A stretch of 64,000 nucleotides of DNA from contig CALAMG010000039.1 of NCBI GenBank assembly GCA_937925715.1, forward strand, positions 1 to 64,000. Reading direction: 5' to 3'. Source of the stretch: an uncultured Collinsella sp. GTDB lineage: Bacteria > Actinomycetota > Coriobacteriia > Coriobacteriales > Coriobacteriaceae. Below, piece after piece: positions 51,733-60,907 of this stretch. A program made the position numbers and the translations under genes. How positions within the stretch are numbered: the stretch's first letter is position 1; every line of letters begins with the position of its first letter. The notes under the pieces were generated by a model. The model was not told where the DNA came from and searched no databases. It worked only from the letters and a program-made list of their open reading frames with translations.

Positions 51733-53592
51733 TCACTGGGCGAACTGGCTGCGGTAGAGCTCGGCATAGAAGCCATCTGCCGCCAGCAGCTCGTCGTGCG
51801 TGCCGCGCTCGATAATCTCGCCGTCGCGCATCACCAGAATGCAGTCGGCGTTGCGGATGGTGCTCAGGCGGTGCGCCACGACAAAGCTTGTGCGACCGGC
51901 CATGAGCTCGTCGAATGCCGCCTGCACCTGCAGCTCGGTGCGGGTATCGATGCTCGAGGTCGCCTCGTCCAGCAGCAAGATAGCCGGGTCGGTGAGCATG
52001 ACGCGCGCGATGCACAGCAGCTGTTTTTGACCCTGGCTAAACGTGCCGCCGTCCTCGCCGATGACCGTATCGTAGCCGCCTGGCAACTGCACGATAAACT
52101 TGTGCGCATGCGCGCGCTTGGCCGCCTCGATAACCTGCTCGCGCGTGGCGTCAGGACAGCCGTAGGCGATGTTTTCCGCCACCGTGCCCTCGAACAGCCA
52201 AGTGTCCTGCAGCACCATGCCAAAGGCGCGGCGCAGGCTTGCGCGCGTGTAGTCACGCGAAGAACGACCATCGACCGCAATGCGACCGGCATCGATATCG
52301 TAAAAACGCAGCAGCAAATTGATAAGCGTCGTCTTGCCGCAGCCCGTGGGGCCGACCAGGGCAAAGCGCATGCCGGGCTTAGCCTCGATGCAGATGTCCT
52401 GCAGCAGCTTGCGGTCGGGAACATAGCTAAAGTTCACATGCTCAAAGGCGACCTCACCCTGCGGGGCCGTGAGCTCAACGGCATCCGGCGCATCGGGTTC
52501 CTGCTCGCGCGCATCGAGCAGCGCAAACATACGGCGCGCCGAGGCATACGCCGTCTGGATCTGCGTAATGACGTTGGTGACCTCGTTGAACGGCTTGGTG
52601 TACTGGTTAGCATAGGACAGGAAAATCTGCACGCCGCCCACCGTAAGCGTCGCCGGCACGCCCGTGATCACGCCCACGCAGCCGATCACAGCGACCACGG
52701 CATAGATGATGTTATTGATAAAGCGTGTGCCGGGGTTGGAGAGCGAACCCATAAACTGCGCGCGCTCGCCCGCGGTGTAGAGCTCGGCATTGAGGGCATC
52801 GAAGCGCTGCTGAGCGTTGGGGCCATAGGAAAAGGCGTCGACAAGCTTTTGCTCGCCTACGTACTCCTCGATATGACCGCCGAGCTGCCCTTGAATACGC
52901 TGCTGTGTCGTAAAGCTTTTGTTGGAAAGCTTGGCAATAGCACCAGCTGCAAAAATGGAAAGCGGCGTGACGAGTACCACCACGAGCGTCATGGTCAGGT
53001 TAATGGAGAGCATAAACGCGAGCGTGCCCACGATGGTGATAACGCCGGTGAAGAGCTGCGTGAAGCCCTGCAGCAGACCGTCGCCCACCTGGTCGACGTC
53101 GTTGACCACACGGCTCATAAGGTCGCCGTGAGCATGGCTGTCGATAAAGCTGAGCGGCATGCGGCTGAGCTTGTCGCTCGCCTCCACGCGCATGTCGCGC
53201 ACCGTTTCGTAGGACAGGCGGTTGACGCAGTAGCCCTGCAGCCACTGGAAGGCCGCAGCTCCCACCACGACGAGCGTGAGTTTGGTAACGAGCGGCAGCA
53301 GCGCATCGAAGTCCACCTGGCCCGCGGCAACGATCAGGTCGATGCCCTCGCCAATGAGGATGGGTGTGTAGAGCTGCAGAATCACCGAGACGGCGGCACT
53401 CACAAACGACGCCGTAAACGAGATACGATGCGGACGGACGTAGCCCATCAGGCGGCGGGTCACCGCACCCACGGGATAGCGCTCGGGATCGCCGGGCTGG
53501 CGCAGACCGTCGCCCAGGTCGTTGAGGTTATCGTTACCGGACACGTTAGCCGTCATCGTGGCGACCGAACCGGAGGAAGTGTACGGATTCAT
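51733..53592 (-). CDS. Heterodimeric ABC exporter, canonical-site subunit (second system)
   Basis: This 619-residue half-transporter has six membrane helices in residues about 45-345 and an ATPase domain with Walker A GPTGCGKTT, signature FSQGQKQLLCIARV and Walker B ILLLDEATSSIDTRTE. Its ATG directly follows the TAA of the upstream ABC gene (TAAATG), so the two are coupled. The pair is independent in sequence from the exporter at 20124-23850 but has the same degenerate/canonical design. Substrate unknown. Confidence 0.94.
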   Translation of the reverse strand: MNPYTSSGSVATMTANVSGNDNLNDLGDGLRQPGDPERYPVGAVTRRLMGYVRPHRISFTASFVSAAVSVILQLYTPILIGEGIDLIVAAGQVDFDALLPLVTKLTLVVVGAAAFQWLQGYCVNRLSYETVRDMRVEASDKLSRMPLSFIDSHAHGDLMSRVVNDVDQVGDGLLQGFTQLFTGVITIVGTLAFMLSINLTMTLVVVLVTPLSIFAAGAIAKLSNKSFTTQQRIQGQLGGHIEEYVGEQKLVDAFSYGPNAQQRFDALNAELYTAGERAQFMGSLSNPGTRFINNIIYAVVAVIGCVGVITGVPATLTVGGVQIFLSYANQYTKPFNEVTNVITQIQTAYASARRMFALLDAREQEPDAPDAVELTAPQGEVAFEHVNFSYVPDRKLLQDICIEAKPGMRFALVGPTGCGKTTLINLLLRFYDIDAGRIAVDGRSSRDYTRASLRRAFGMVLQDTWLFEGTVAENIAYGCPDATREQVIEAAKRAHAHKFIVQLPGGYDTVIGEDGGTFSQGQKQLLCIARVMLTDPAILLLDEATSSIDTRTELQVQAAFDELMAGRTSFVVAHRLSTIRNADCILVMRDGEIIERGTHDELLAADGFYAELYRSQFAQ

Positions 53593-55458
53593 TTAGCAGC
53601 CCTCCTTTGCGCAGACGGATGCGGGGGCGGTCGGGGCACCTGGGGCGAGCGCGGGCGCTGTGCTCCCCCGCTGGCCCTCAAGCTCCTCGCGGCGCAGCTG
53701 CGACTGGCAAATCTCGCGATAGAGCTGACAGGTCGCATAGAGCTCGTCATGTGTGCCCAGGCCGGCAACCGAGCCGTGGTCGAGCACGCAGATCACGTCG
53801 GCATCGCGCACGGTCGAGACGCGCTGGCTCACGATGACGGTCGTCAGCGGCAGCCCGCCCTCGGCGGCACCGCGCACACTGCGCTCGCGGATGGCATGGC
53901 GAAGCGCCGCATCAGTCTTAAAGTCAAGTGCCGAGGCGGAGTCATCCATGATCAGGACCTGTGGCGAGCCCACTAGGGCGCGCGCGATGGTCAGACGCTG
54001 GCGCTGGCCACCGCTAAAGTTCTTGCCGCCCGCCTCGACCGGGGCGTCGAGCCCCTGCGGCTTGTTGCGCACGAACTCGCTCGCCTGCGCCATATCGAGC
54101 GCCGCCCAGAGATCCTCGTCGGTCGCAGCCTCGTCGCGCCAGGTCAGGTTGCTGCGGATGGTGCCGCTCACCAGCGACGCACGCTGTGGAACGGTCGCGA
54201 CCACACGGCGCAGCTGGTCGAGCGGCCAGGTGCGCACGTCGGCGCCCATCACACTCACGCTGCCGGTGCTCGCATCGTACAGGCGCGGGATAAGCGAGAC
54301 GAGCGTGGACTTGCCGCTACCCGTACCGCCGATAATGCCAAGCGTCTTGCCCAGCGGGAGCTCCAGGGTCACATCGTTGACGGCATTTGCCGCGCCCGCG
54401 CCAAAGGAGAAGCTCGCATGGCTCAAGCTCAGCGCGGGGACCGGAACAGCGCCACCCGCCAGTTCGCTCGGCTTGGGCAGCGCAACCGACTGATCGCCCT
54501 CGTCGGTGATGCTCGGCTCGCAGTTGAGCACCTCGTTGATACGCGAAGCACTCGCGCTCGCCTTGGTAAAGACCACGACCAGGTTGGCGACGTATACGAT
54601 GGAGGTCAGGGTCTGCGTCATGTAGTTCACAAACGCCATGACCTGGCCCTGCGTAAGCTCGCCCACGTTGACCTGGATGCCGCCCACCCACAGGATGGCG
54701 CACACGCCCAGGTTCATCACCAAAAACGTGACGGGATTAAGGATTGACGAGAGCTTGCCCACCGCGATGGCGGTATTGGCCTGGTCATCGGCGGCTTGGG
54801 CAAAGCGCTCGCGCTCGTGATCTTCGCGTACAAAGGCGCGAACCACGCGGGTGCCCGAAAGCCCCTCGCGGCAAATGAGCGCGATGCGGTCGAGCTTTGC
54901 CTGCAGCTGCTTGTAGTACGGAATGCAGCGCGCCATGACAAACCAAAACACCAGGCCAATGGCGGGCGTGCAAATCAAAAAGATCATGCCGAGCTTAAGG
55001 TCGATGGCGAGGGCCGCGCACATAGAGCCCACCGCCAAGAAGGGCCAGCGGATGAGCATGCGCACGCCCAGCGCCACGGCAAGCTGCACCTGGTTGACGT
55101 CGTTGGTGATGCGGGTGATAAGCGACGGCGTGCCAAAGCGGTCGAGTTCGGCATAGCTCAACTTGTTGATGTGCTGGTAGAGCGCACCGCGGATATCGGT
55201 GCCCATGCCCTGCGAGGTGAGCGCCGCCATCTTTTGGCAGACGAGCGTAAACGAGATGCCGATCACAGCCATGGCGCCAAGCAGCATACCGTAGTGGACG
55301 ACGGCGTTGACATCGTGTGCGCCAATACCCTTATCGATCATCTGGGCAATCACCAGCGGCGTCAGCAGGTCAAAGATCACTTCGATTAACTTGCACGCAG
55401 GGCCAATCACCATATACCGGCGAAACTTACCACCAAAACGCCTGAGCAGCTCAATCAT
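53593..55458 (-). CDS. Heterodimeric ABC exporter, degenerate-site subunit (second system)
   Basis: This 621-residue partner has Walker A GGTGSGKST, signature FSGGQRQRLTIARAL and Walker B VLIMDDSASALD with Asp in place of the catalytic Glu. The N terminus starts MIELLRRFGGKFRRYM; I choose the ATG at 55458 because GGGAGCG precedes it, while the 19 codons upstream lack a site. The C-terminal 30 residues (GSTAPALAPGAPTAPAS) are low-complexity. It is first in the two-gene operon. Confidence 0.94.
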   Translation of the reverse strand: MIELLRRFGGKFRRYMVIGPACKLIEVIFDLLTPLVIAQMIDKGIGAHDVNAVVHYGMLLGAMAVIGISFTLVCQKMAALTSQGMGTDIRGALYQHINKLSYAELDRFGTPSLITRITNDVNQVQLAVALGVRMLIRWPFLAVGSMCAALAIDLKLGMIFLICTPAIGLVFWFVMARCIPYYKQLQAKLDRIALICREGLSGTRVVRAFVREDHERERFAQAADDQANTAIAVGKLSSILNPVTFLVMNLGVCAILWVGGIQVNVGELTQGQVMAFVNYMTQTLTSIVYVANLVVVFTKASASASRINEVLNCEPSITDEGDQSVALPKPSELAGGAVPVPALSLSHASFSFGAGAANAVNDVTLELPLGKTLGIIGGTGSGKSTLVSLIPRLYDASTGSVSVMGADVRTWPLDQLRRVVATVPQRASLVSGTIRSNLTWRDEAATDEDLWAALDMAQASEFVRNKPQGLDAPVEAGGKNFSGGQRQRLTIARALVGSPQVLIMDDSASALDFKTDAALRHAIRERSVRGAAEGGLPLTTVIVSQRVSTVRDADVICVLDHGSVAGLGTHDELYATCQLYREICQSQLRREELEGQRGSTAPALAPGAPTAPASVCAKEGC

Positions 55459-55668
55459 GTATAGGCGCTCCCTATCATCATCCACATTCAATTCGAACCA
55501 TGATAGTACCGCCACCCCAAAAGAAGCGTAAACAACTCGTCATTTCTAACGGGATTCAGTTTTCAGAGGGGTATACGCGCACACCCAGCCAGTGTCGGGT
55601 CAACTAGCATGGTATATTTACATTAGTGCTACCAAGTTAGTCGCCGGCCCTTGAAATGAGGTGCCGAG

Positions 55669-56700
55669 ATGAACGACATTCTCGCAAGAAGAGCAAGACG
55701 AGCAACTGTGGGCATCGCCCTTTCCGCGGCACTTGTCGCGGGAATCGCCCCCGCAACGGCGATCGCGGCAGAAACCAGCTCCCCCACCGGTGCAGTTGCC
55801 TTGCAAACGGAAGACGCGGCCGCCGCAAAAGACAAAGCGTATGCAGCCATGCAGGAAGCGCTCAAAACCCTCGAGGCCGCAAAAAACGCCGCAAGTCCCG
55901 AGAAAATTGCGAGATTCAATGATGACATTACCCGTTTTCAAGAGTACCGCGAAAAGATGGCGGCGCAAGCCGCCGAAGGGAGGGAACTCCTTCCCACCAT
56001 GCAAGCGGACGTCGATGCTGCCCAAGCCAAATACGACGGGGCCATCAACCGGGTAAGCGAGCTCCAGGCAGAATTAGAGAAGAAACATGAGATGCTTAAG
56101 ACACTCGAAGCACTCGGCTACGAGGAGTTTGTCGAAACTACTAAACAGCAAATAAAGCAGTTGCACAGTGAGATCATATCGGCAAAAACGCACGTAAACT
56201 ATTGCGAAACGGAGCTCCGCGAGTTCCAGTACCGCCTCAGAAGAGAGGAAAGACGAGTTAATGACTGTGAACGTGCTGTAGAGAAATATAAAGCCGATAT
56301 CGACCGGTTCACAGCCTGGCGAGATGCGCTCCTCGACAATTTGAAAAAAGCGCAAACGGCCTATGACGACGCCTGCAAGGCATACGAAGAGGCAAAGGCC
56401 GCGGCAGACAAGGCCACCTCGCCCGAGATAGCGAAACCGACCGAGACAGTGCCTCCCTCCGGCTCAGCGCAACCCGCCGAGGCGACACCGCCCGTTGGCT
56501 CACCTGCAACCGGCAAAGACGCCCTACCAAGCTCCACCAAGCAAGCGAACACAAGCAGCGGCAAGCAAGCAGATACGACCGCCGGCAAGCTCGCAAACAC
56601 GGGCGACACAGCACCGAGCGCAATCGCACTCGTAGCAGTCGCCGCCGCAGGCCTCGGAATAACCGCCACTGCCACACGCCGCATCAAGAACTCAAAATAG
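55669..56700 (+). CDS. Wall-anchored coiled-coil surface protein with LANTG sorting signal
   Basis: This 343-residue protein starts with a signal peptide (RRARRATVGIALSAALVAGIAPATAIAAETS). A long alpha-helical, coiled-coil region at residues about 45-235 follows, rich in Glu, Lys and Ala with heptad spacing, then a Pro/Ser/Thr linker (PPSGSAQPAEATPPVGSP). A LANTGD motif, hydrophobic helix and RRIKNSK tail end the protein. The layout is that of a stalk anchored by sortase, like the 46165-50253 product, with which it shares the sorting motif. Base composition is a little less GC-rich than its neighbours in the coiled-coil part. Ligand unknown. Confidence 0.85.
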   Translation: MNDILARRARRATVGIALSAALVAGIAPATAIAAETSSPTGAVALQTEDAAAAKDKAYAAMQEALKTLEAAKNAASPEKIARFNDDITRFQEYREKMAAQAAEGRELLPTMQADVDAAQAKYDGAINRVSELQAELEKKHEMLKTLEALGYEEFVETTKQQIKQLHSEIISAKTHVNYCETELREFQYRLRREERRVNDCERAVEKYKADIDRFTAWRDALLDNLKKAQTAYDDACKAYEEAKAAADKATSPEIAKPTETVPPSGSAQPAEATPPVGSPATGKDALPSSTKQANTSSGKQADTTAGKLANTGDTAPSAIALVAVAAAGLGITATATRRIKNSK

Positions 56701-56905
56701 CTGCCAGCGGTTATTGTCTTCGCCAATCCACAAGCCCAGAGACAAAAAGAGGTCCGTTTCCCCACCTAGGGAAACGGACCTCTTTAACTGCAAAAATTCA
56801 AACAACAGCACCGCCGCCTCTTAAACTACGTAGCCATCAATGCCCAGACAACGCCAGCGAGCAGCAAAAGGCACGGGATTAAACTATTCAGATAAATGTG
56901 ACCCT

Positions 56906-57045
56906 TCAGGCGGTTTTGGTCGGCTACCCGCGAGTGCCGGCAGGGCGCTTGGTAGTCGAGCGATCCCGCAGGCGAAGCCGAGGACCAGCGAGACACCAAG
57001 CGCCCTGCCGGCACTCGCGGGTAGCCGCGGCACCAAAAAACGCCT
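56906..57045. repeat. Nested hairpin with perfect 33-bp outer arms next to the SRP RNA gene
   Basis: CGGCTACCCGCGAGTGCCGG (56921-56940) and the next 13 bases are perfectly complementary to 56995-57027. Pairing extends imperfectly on both sides (GGCGGTTTTGGT against ACCAAAAAACGCC). The inner loop contains CCCGCAGGCGAAGCCGAGGAC, which resembles pieces of the loop at 61291-61415. The structure ends eight bases before the SRP RNA region. Confidence 0.8.
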
Positions 57046-57052
57046 GCGCACT

Positions 57053-57143
57053 CGATGGATTCGGATGCCCGACAGAGGCTCCTTATGGCTGCTTCCTTCC
57101 GGACCTGACCAGATTCGGAACATGTCGTCATCCGAACCCATCG
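57053..57143 (-). ncRNA. ffs: Signal recognition particle small RNA (4.5S RNA)
   Basis: On the minus strand the sequence contains the SRP RNA core GGTCAGGTCCGGAAGGAAGC with the GGAA tetraloop, flanked by matching halves of the closing stem (CGATGGGTTCGGATGA and GGGCATCCGAATCCATCG). The length, about 91 nt, fits the short bacterial form. The RNA pairs with Ffh to target membrane proteins. Ends are estimated from the stem. Confidence 0.88.
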
Positions 57144-57191
57144 AACGCGCTAGGCGCTCGGTATATCTTACCTGCTCCCGCCCACCAGAGC

Positions 57192-57294
57192 AAGGTAGCT
57201 AATTTGGGACGGGGCTTTTTTGACCACTTTTTGACTGGAGGGGCATCAGGGTGGCGAAAGTAGTCAAGTAAGCCCCATCCTAAATAGACTGATC
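57192..57294. repeat. 103-bp inverted repeat with GGTAGCTAATTTGGGACGGG arm
   Basis: The arm GCTAATTTGGGACGGGGC pairs imperfectly with GCCCCATCCTAAATAG near 57276-57292, with AAGTAGTCAAG matching TTTTTTGACCACTTT on the other side. The left arm recurs at 25487-25516. The element ends 8 bp before the 162-bp element. Confidence 0.6.
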
Positions 57295-57302
57295 TGGTGC
57301 CG

Positions 57303-57464
57303 TGCCACGAAAAGGGCCTATCTACTACGTTTTGGTCACAGAGGTCAACCATAGCGTGCTTTTTCGAAAATCGGCAAGCTTTCTACCTGCGGTTTTGTTT
57401 TTGCAAATTCCGGGATGGTCGAGGATGGCCGGTTTAACGTAGCAGATGGCCGCATTTCGTGGCA
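57303..57464. repeat. 162-bp element with long terminal inverted repeats, copy 2
   Basis: This is the reverse-oriented relative of 30129-30290, exactly equal in length. It starts TGCCACGAAAAGGGCCTATC and ends with the complementary TTTCGTGGCA; the inner part reads, on the minus strand, ACCGCAGGTA and GCCGATTTTCGAAAAA like copy 1. Ends and middle are conserved; the segments between are more diverged. Confidence 0.85.
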
Positions 57465-57514
57465 AACGGTCCGACCCAAGACCCAAGGCAGCCAACCTCG
57501 AATGGCCATTCTCG

Positions 57515-57582
57515 AAGTTGCGGTGGAATACGGGCTGAATTAGCCCCTTAAAGGCAAAAGCACACCGTATTCCACCGCAACT
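57515..57582. repeat. 68-bp inverted repeat of the AGTTGCGGTGGAAT family, copy 2
   Basis: AAGTTGCGGTGGAATACGG pairs with CCGTATTCCACCGCAACTT. The loop differs from copy 1 at 37109-37175. It sits 17 bp from the stop codon of the fusion gene on the minus strand. Confidence 0.75.
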
Positions 57583-57598
57583 TATAGGGAGATAGGCC

Positions 57599-59380
57599 TT
57601 AGAGGCGAGCGAGGTCGTAGGATTGGGCGGCTGCTTCGCCGGCACAGATGAGGTTGGTTGTGGCTTCTTGCGGATCGAGTGCCTGCTCCAGGTCCATGGG
57701 CTTGCGACAGGTCGGCAGAACCAAGTCAATACCCTGCTCATACACCGCATCTAGGTTGTCGGCACGACCGCCCACGACGGCGGCTACCGGCTTGCCATAG
57801 CGCTTAGCACGGCGCGCCACGCCCACCGGTGCCTTTCCAGCGGCGGATTGCTCGTCCATATTGCCCTCGCCTGTAATGACCAGGTCGGCATCGCGCACGC
57901 GCTCGTCAAATCCCACGAGGTCGAGCACCGTCTCCACGCCTGAGCGCAACTCGGCGCCGAGCGCCAACAGCGCTGCTCCCAGACCACCGGCAGCACCAGC
58001 GCCAGGCACGCCAAGCACCGAGCCAAATGTCCGTGCACCCTCGGGCACACGCAGCAACCCCTGAGCCCGCGCCCTAGCAATCGCCGCATCGAGCAGGCGT
58101 CCATAGCCGACCATCCATCCGTCGTACTTGCCTAGGGCCTCGGCATCCCCCGTCGGCAGGCCCTTCTGTCCACCGAACACTGCCAACGCGCCGCGACGCC
58201 CTACGAGCGGATTATCGACATCCGAAAGCACAACAATACGAGTGCCATCCAAAGCCCGAAGCGCTGGCGCCAAATCAACGCTCGCCGCCCGCTCAAGGCC
58301 GGCAAGACCGGGGGCGACATCGCAGCCCTGATCATCGACCACACGCGCGCTCAGCGCCTGCAGCATGCCGGCGCCACCGTCGTTGGTGGCACTGCCGCCC
58401 AAGCCAATATAGATAGTCTTTGCCCCGGCACGAACCGCGCGAAGTATGAGCTCGCCCACGCCATAGGTTGTAGCAGCCAGCGCCGACGACTCCGTGCGAG
58501 GCGAGTACCCAATGCCGGCCGCCTCGGCCATCTCGATGACCGCGGACTCGCGCTCGACATCAACCAGCATCCGGGCAGACGCGCGCTTGCCCAAGGGGCC
58601 TGCCACCTCGCAGGTCACAATCTCACCGCCGCACGCGGCAACGGCATCGAGCGTTCCCTCGCCACCATCTGCCAGCGGCAAAGCGTTCAGCTCGGCATCG
58701 GGCCACACGTGGCGCACGCCTTCGGCAACCGCCGCCTCCGCCTGCGCACTCGACACGCTACCCTTAAAGGAATCAATCGCTAACAGCACACGGCGGGGCC
58801 GGCGCTGCACGGGGCCAAAATCAACCGCCGCGCCAGCATCCTCTTCGGCACCCGCGAGCGCCGCGGCGTGAGCGGCATGCGCCTCAAGATCGGCCCCACA
58901 ACCGCAATCAGAGCCGCCCGTTCCGCGTAGACCGCCAAAATAGCTACTCAGCAGCTCGCGGCATTCATCCGCCAGGACCCCAGCCGTCACGTTAAACCGA
59001 TGATTCAGGCGCGAGTCGGCATTCAAATCGTATAGGGATCCCAACGCGCCCGCCTTGGCGTCGCTCGCGCCATACACGCAGCGCCCCACGCGCGCGTTAA
59101 CCATAAGGCCTGCGCACATGCAGCAGGGTTCCAACGTCACATAGACCGTACAGTCGGAAAGGCGCCAGCGACCGAGCGACCGAGCGGCAGCGCACAGGGC
59201 CGCGAACTCTGCATGAGCCGAAGGATCCTGGTCGAGCTCGCGACGATTATGCGCCCGCGCGACAATCTCGCCGTCGCGCACCACTACGGCTCCGATGGGC
59301 ACCTCGCCCACCGCAGCAGCGGCGCGCGCCTCGGCCAGCGCCTCGCGCATGAACTTCTCGTCGATTTCGGTGATCGTCAT
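57599..59380 (-). CDS. Fusion of tRNA adenosine deaminase TadA with glycerate kinase
   Basis: This 593-residue protein has two enzymes in one chain. Residues about 1-150 are a TadA-type deaminase: zinc and catalytic motif AHAEFAAL near residue 55, TLEPCCMCAG with the two Cys near 82, and a typical RLNHRF tail. TadA makes inosine at the wobble position of tRNA-Arg(ACG). After a Cys/Ala-rich linker, residues about 205-585 are a class I glycerate kinase (LLAIDSFKGSVSSAQ, PLADGGEGTLDA, LGGSATNDGGAGML, ITGEGNMDEQSAAGKAP), which phosphorylates D-glycerate. ATG at 59380 (GGGAAGG) is preferred to a GTG at 59431 that overlaps the tRNA edge. The frame is unbroken across the junction. Confidence 0.9.
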   Translation of the reverse strand: MTITEIDEKFMREALAEARAAAAVGEVPIGAVVVRDGEIVARAHNRRELDQDPSAHAEFAALCAAARSLGRWRLSDCTVYVTLEPCCMCAGLMVNARVGRCVYGASDAKAGALGSLYDLNADSRLNHRFNVTAGVLADECRELLSSYFGGLRGTGGSDCGCGADLEAHAAHAAALAGAEEDAGAAVDFGPVQRRPRRVLLAIDSFKGSVSSAQAEAAVAEGVRHVWPDAELNALPLADGGEGTLDAVAACGGEIVTCEVAGPLGKRASARMLVDVERESAVIEMAEAAGIGYSPRTESSALAATTYGVGELILRAVRAGAKTIYIGLGGSATNDGGAGMLQALSARVVDDQGCDVAPGLAGLERAASVDLAPALRALDGTRIVVLSDVDNPLVGRRGALAVFGGQKGLPTGDAEALGKYDGWMVGYGRLLDAAIARARAQGLLRVPEGARTFGSVLGVPGAGAAGGLGAALLALGAELRSGVETVLDLVGFDERVRDADLVITGEGNMDEQSAAGKAPVGVARRAKRYGKPVAAVVGGRADNLDAVYEQGIDLVLPTCRKPMDLEQALDPQEATTNLICAGEAAAQSYDLARL

Positions 59381-59431
59381 CGTTCGCCTTCCCTGTTGCA
59401 AATTCAAAACGATGCTATCATTACGACTCAC

Positions 59432-59521
59432 GGAGAGATGGCAGAGCGGTTGAATGCGGCGGTCTTGAAAACCGTTGAGCGCGAGAGCGTTCCGGGGGTT
59501 CGAATCCCCCTCTCTCCGCCA
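59432..59521 (+). tRNA. tRNA-Ser(UGA)
   Basis: GGAGAGA (59432-59438) pairs with TCTCTCC (59511-59517), followed by discriminator G and an encoded CCA. The anticodon arm CGGT-CTTGAAA-ACCG gives anticodon TGA, the long variable arm GAGCGCGAGAGCGTTC is typical of class II serine tRNAs, and the T arm GGGGGTTCGAATCCCCC is intact. Confidence 0.96.
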
Positions 59522-59523
59522 CT

Positions 59524-60120
59524 TTAGTGATCCACCGGTGTCATGGTCCGCTCAAACAGTGCATCGACCACGTCGGCTATCTCAGGTCGACGCTCAAGAT
59601 CGTGGCCCGATTCCCACCATATCGTGAAAAGTCGAATAATACCGCCGGCGACAAACTCAGACGTCGTCTCAAGTGACACGGGGGCCAGGGCATCCTCGGC
59701 AAGCACGTTCATCACACGCTCGCGGATGGAGCGGGCAATGCGGTCGCAAATAACGTTGGTCAACATGCCCGACATGCTGCTTGCCAAAATGTTATCCATG
59801 AGCTGCTCGTGCGCCAGAATCAAATCCATGGCATCGTCCAAAATCGCGTGCCGAAGCGCGCGCACGTCCTCGGCAGACACTGCGCCGGCCTCATCGGGCT
59901 GTTTTTGCGGCAAGCCCGACATAAGCTCATCGATATAAAAGGCAAAGTAATCGTTCTTGTCGCGAAAGTGCTTGTAGAACGTCGTACGGCGAATCATGGC
60001 GCGGTCGCACAGCATGGCAACCGTCAGGTCCTCAAAACGATGCTCCTCGAGAAGCTCGGTGAAAGCATCGAACAGGGCGCGGTAGGTTTTCTTAATGCGA
60101 AGGTCCACTGGTATCGCCAT
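59524..60120 (-). CDS. TetR family transcriptional regulator
   Basis: This 198-residue regulator has the N-terminal helix-turn-helix ALFDAFTELLEEHRFEDLTVAMLCDRAMIRRTTFYKHFRDKND and an alpha-helical C-terminal ligand/dimer domain. I choose ATG at 60120 because the homology begins there; 87 upstream codons are spurious. It is divergent from lemA and ends three bases from the convergent tRNA-Ser gene. Target genes are not evident. Confidence 0.88.
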   Translation of the reverse strand: MAIPVDLRIKKTYRALFDAFTELLEEHRFEDLTVAMLCDRAMIRRTTFYKHFRDKNDYFAFYIDELMSGLPQKQPDEAGAVSAEDVRALRHAILDDAMDLILAHEQLMDNILASSMSGMLTNVICDRIARSIRERVMNVLAEDALAPVSLETTSEFVAGGIIRLFTIWWESGHDLERRPEIADVVDALFERTMTPVDH

Positions 60121-60319
60121 CCTCAGGGCAAAGACAACACTCGTCAATCTGTCGCATATCTTACACCTGTACCTCGCACGCTTTGCCCCGGTGCCAACCC
60201 CGCCGAAAACACAACGCTTACCGGAAAGTTCGGCACGGCAAAACGTTGCGGGTATACTAGTAGCGTTATACCAACGGCAGCTGGCGCATGCCGCCGCGGC
60301 CATTCGAAACGGAGACATC

Positions 60320-60871
60320 ATGATTACCGTCATCATCGGCATCGTTGTTGTCATTGTGATTGTCTGCGCCATCGCCGGCATCTACAACAACATGGTCACC
60401 AAGCGTAACCGCATCGATAACGCCTGGCAGAACATCGATACGCAGCTGCAGCGCCGCAACGACCTGATCCCCAACCTGGTCGAGACCGTCAAGGGCTACG
60501 CCAAGCACGAGCAGGAGACGCTCTCCGCCGTGATCAGCGCGCGTAACACCGCCGTCAAGGCCACCACGCCCGAGGCCAAGATGGAAGCCGACAACGTGCT
60601 GACCGGTGCGCTGCGTCAGCTCTTCGCCGTAGCCGAAGCCTACCCCGATCTTAAGGCAAACACCAACTTTACGCAGCTGCAGGCATCGCTCGAGGATACC
60701 GAGAACAAGATTAGCTATGCACGCCAGAGCTACAACGACTGCGTGCTCAGCTACAATAACGCCATTCAGACGTTCCCGGCTGTCATCTTTGCCGGCATCT
60801 TCCAGTTTAAGGAGCGCCAGGGCTTCGAGGCCGCCGAAGCAGCCCGCCAGGCCCCGACCGTCAAGTTCTAG
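60320..60871 (+). CDS. LemA family protein
   Basis: This 183-residue protein has an N-terminal membrane helix (TVIIGIVVVIVIVCAIAGIYNNMV) and an antiparallel helical domain with the LemA hallmarks NAWQNIDTQLQRRNDLIPNLVETVKGYAKHE and the C-terminal ARQSYNDCVLSYNNAIQTFPAVIFA. The function of LemA is poorly defined; it is a membrane protein with a large extracellular or cytoplasmic helical domain. ATG at 60320 follows GGAGACATC. A strong terminator follows. Confidence 0.94.
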   Translation: MITVIIGIVVVIVIVCAIAGIYNNMVTKRNRIDNAWQNIDTQLQRRNDLIPNLVETVKGYAKHEQETLSAVISARNTAVKATTPEAKMEADNVLTGALRQLFAVAEAYPDLKANTNFTQLQASLEDTENKISYARQSYNDCVLSYNNAIQTFPAVIFAGIFQFKERQGFEAAEAARQAPTVKF

Positions 60872-60907
60872 TAGTTTGGCAGCGCATCCTTAATCGGCCA
60901 AATGCAT

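Noticed and set aside
51796..53976. A 726-codon plus-strand frame opposite the second ABC exporter
   Set aside because: The minus-strand ABC motifs are complete, and the plus frame spans the junction of two genes without any motif.
56884..57141. Small protein frames over the SRP RNA and nested hairpin
   Set aside because: The sequence carries the SRP RNA core and closing stem; the frames are incidental.
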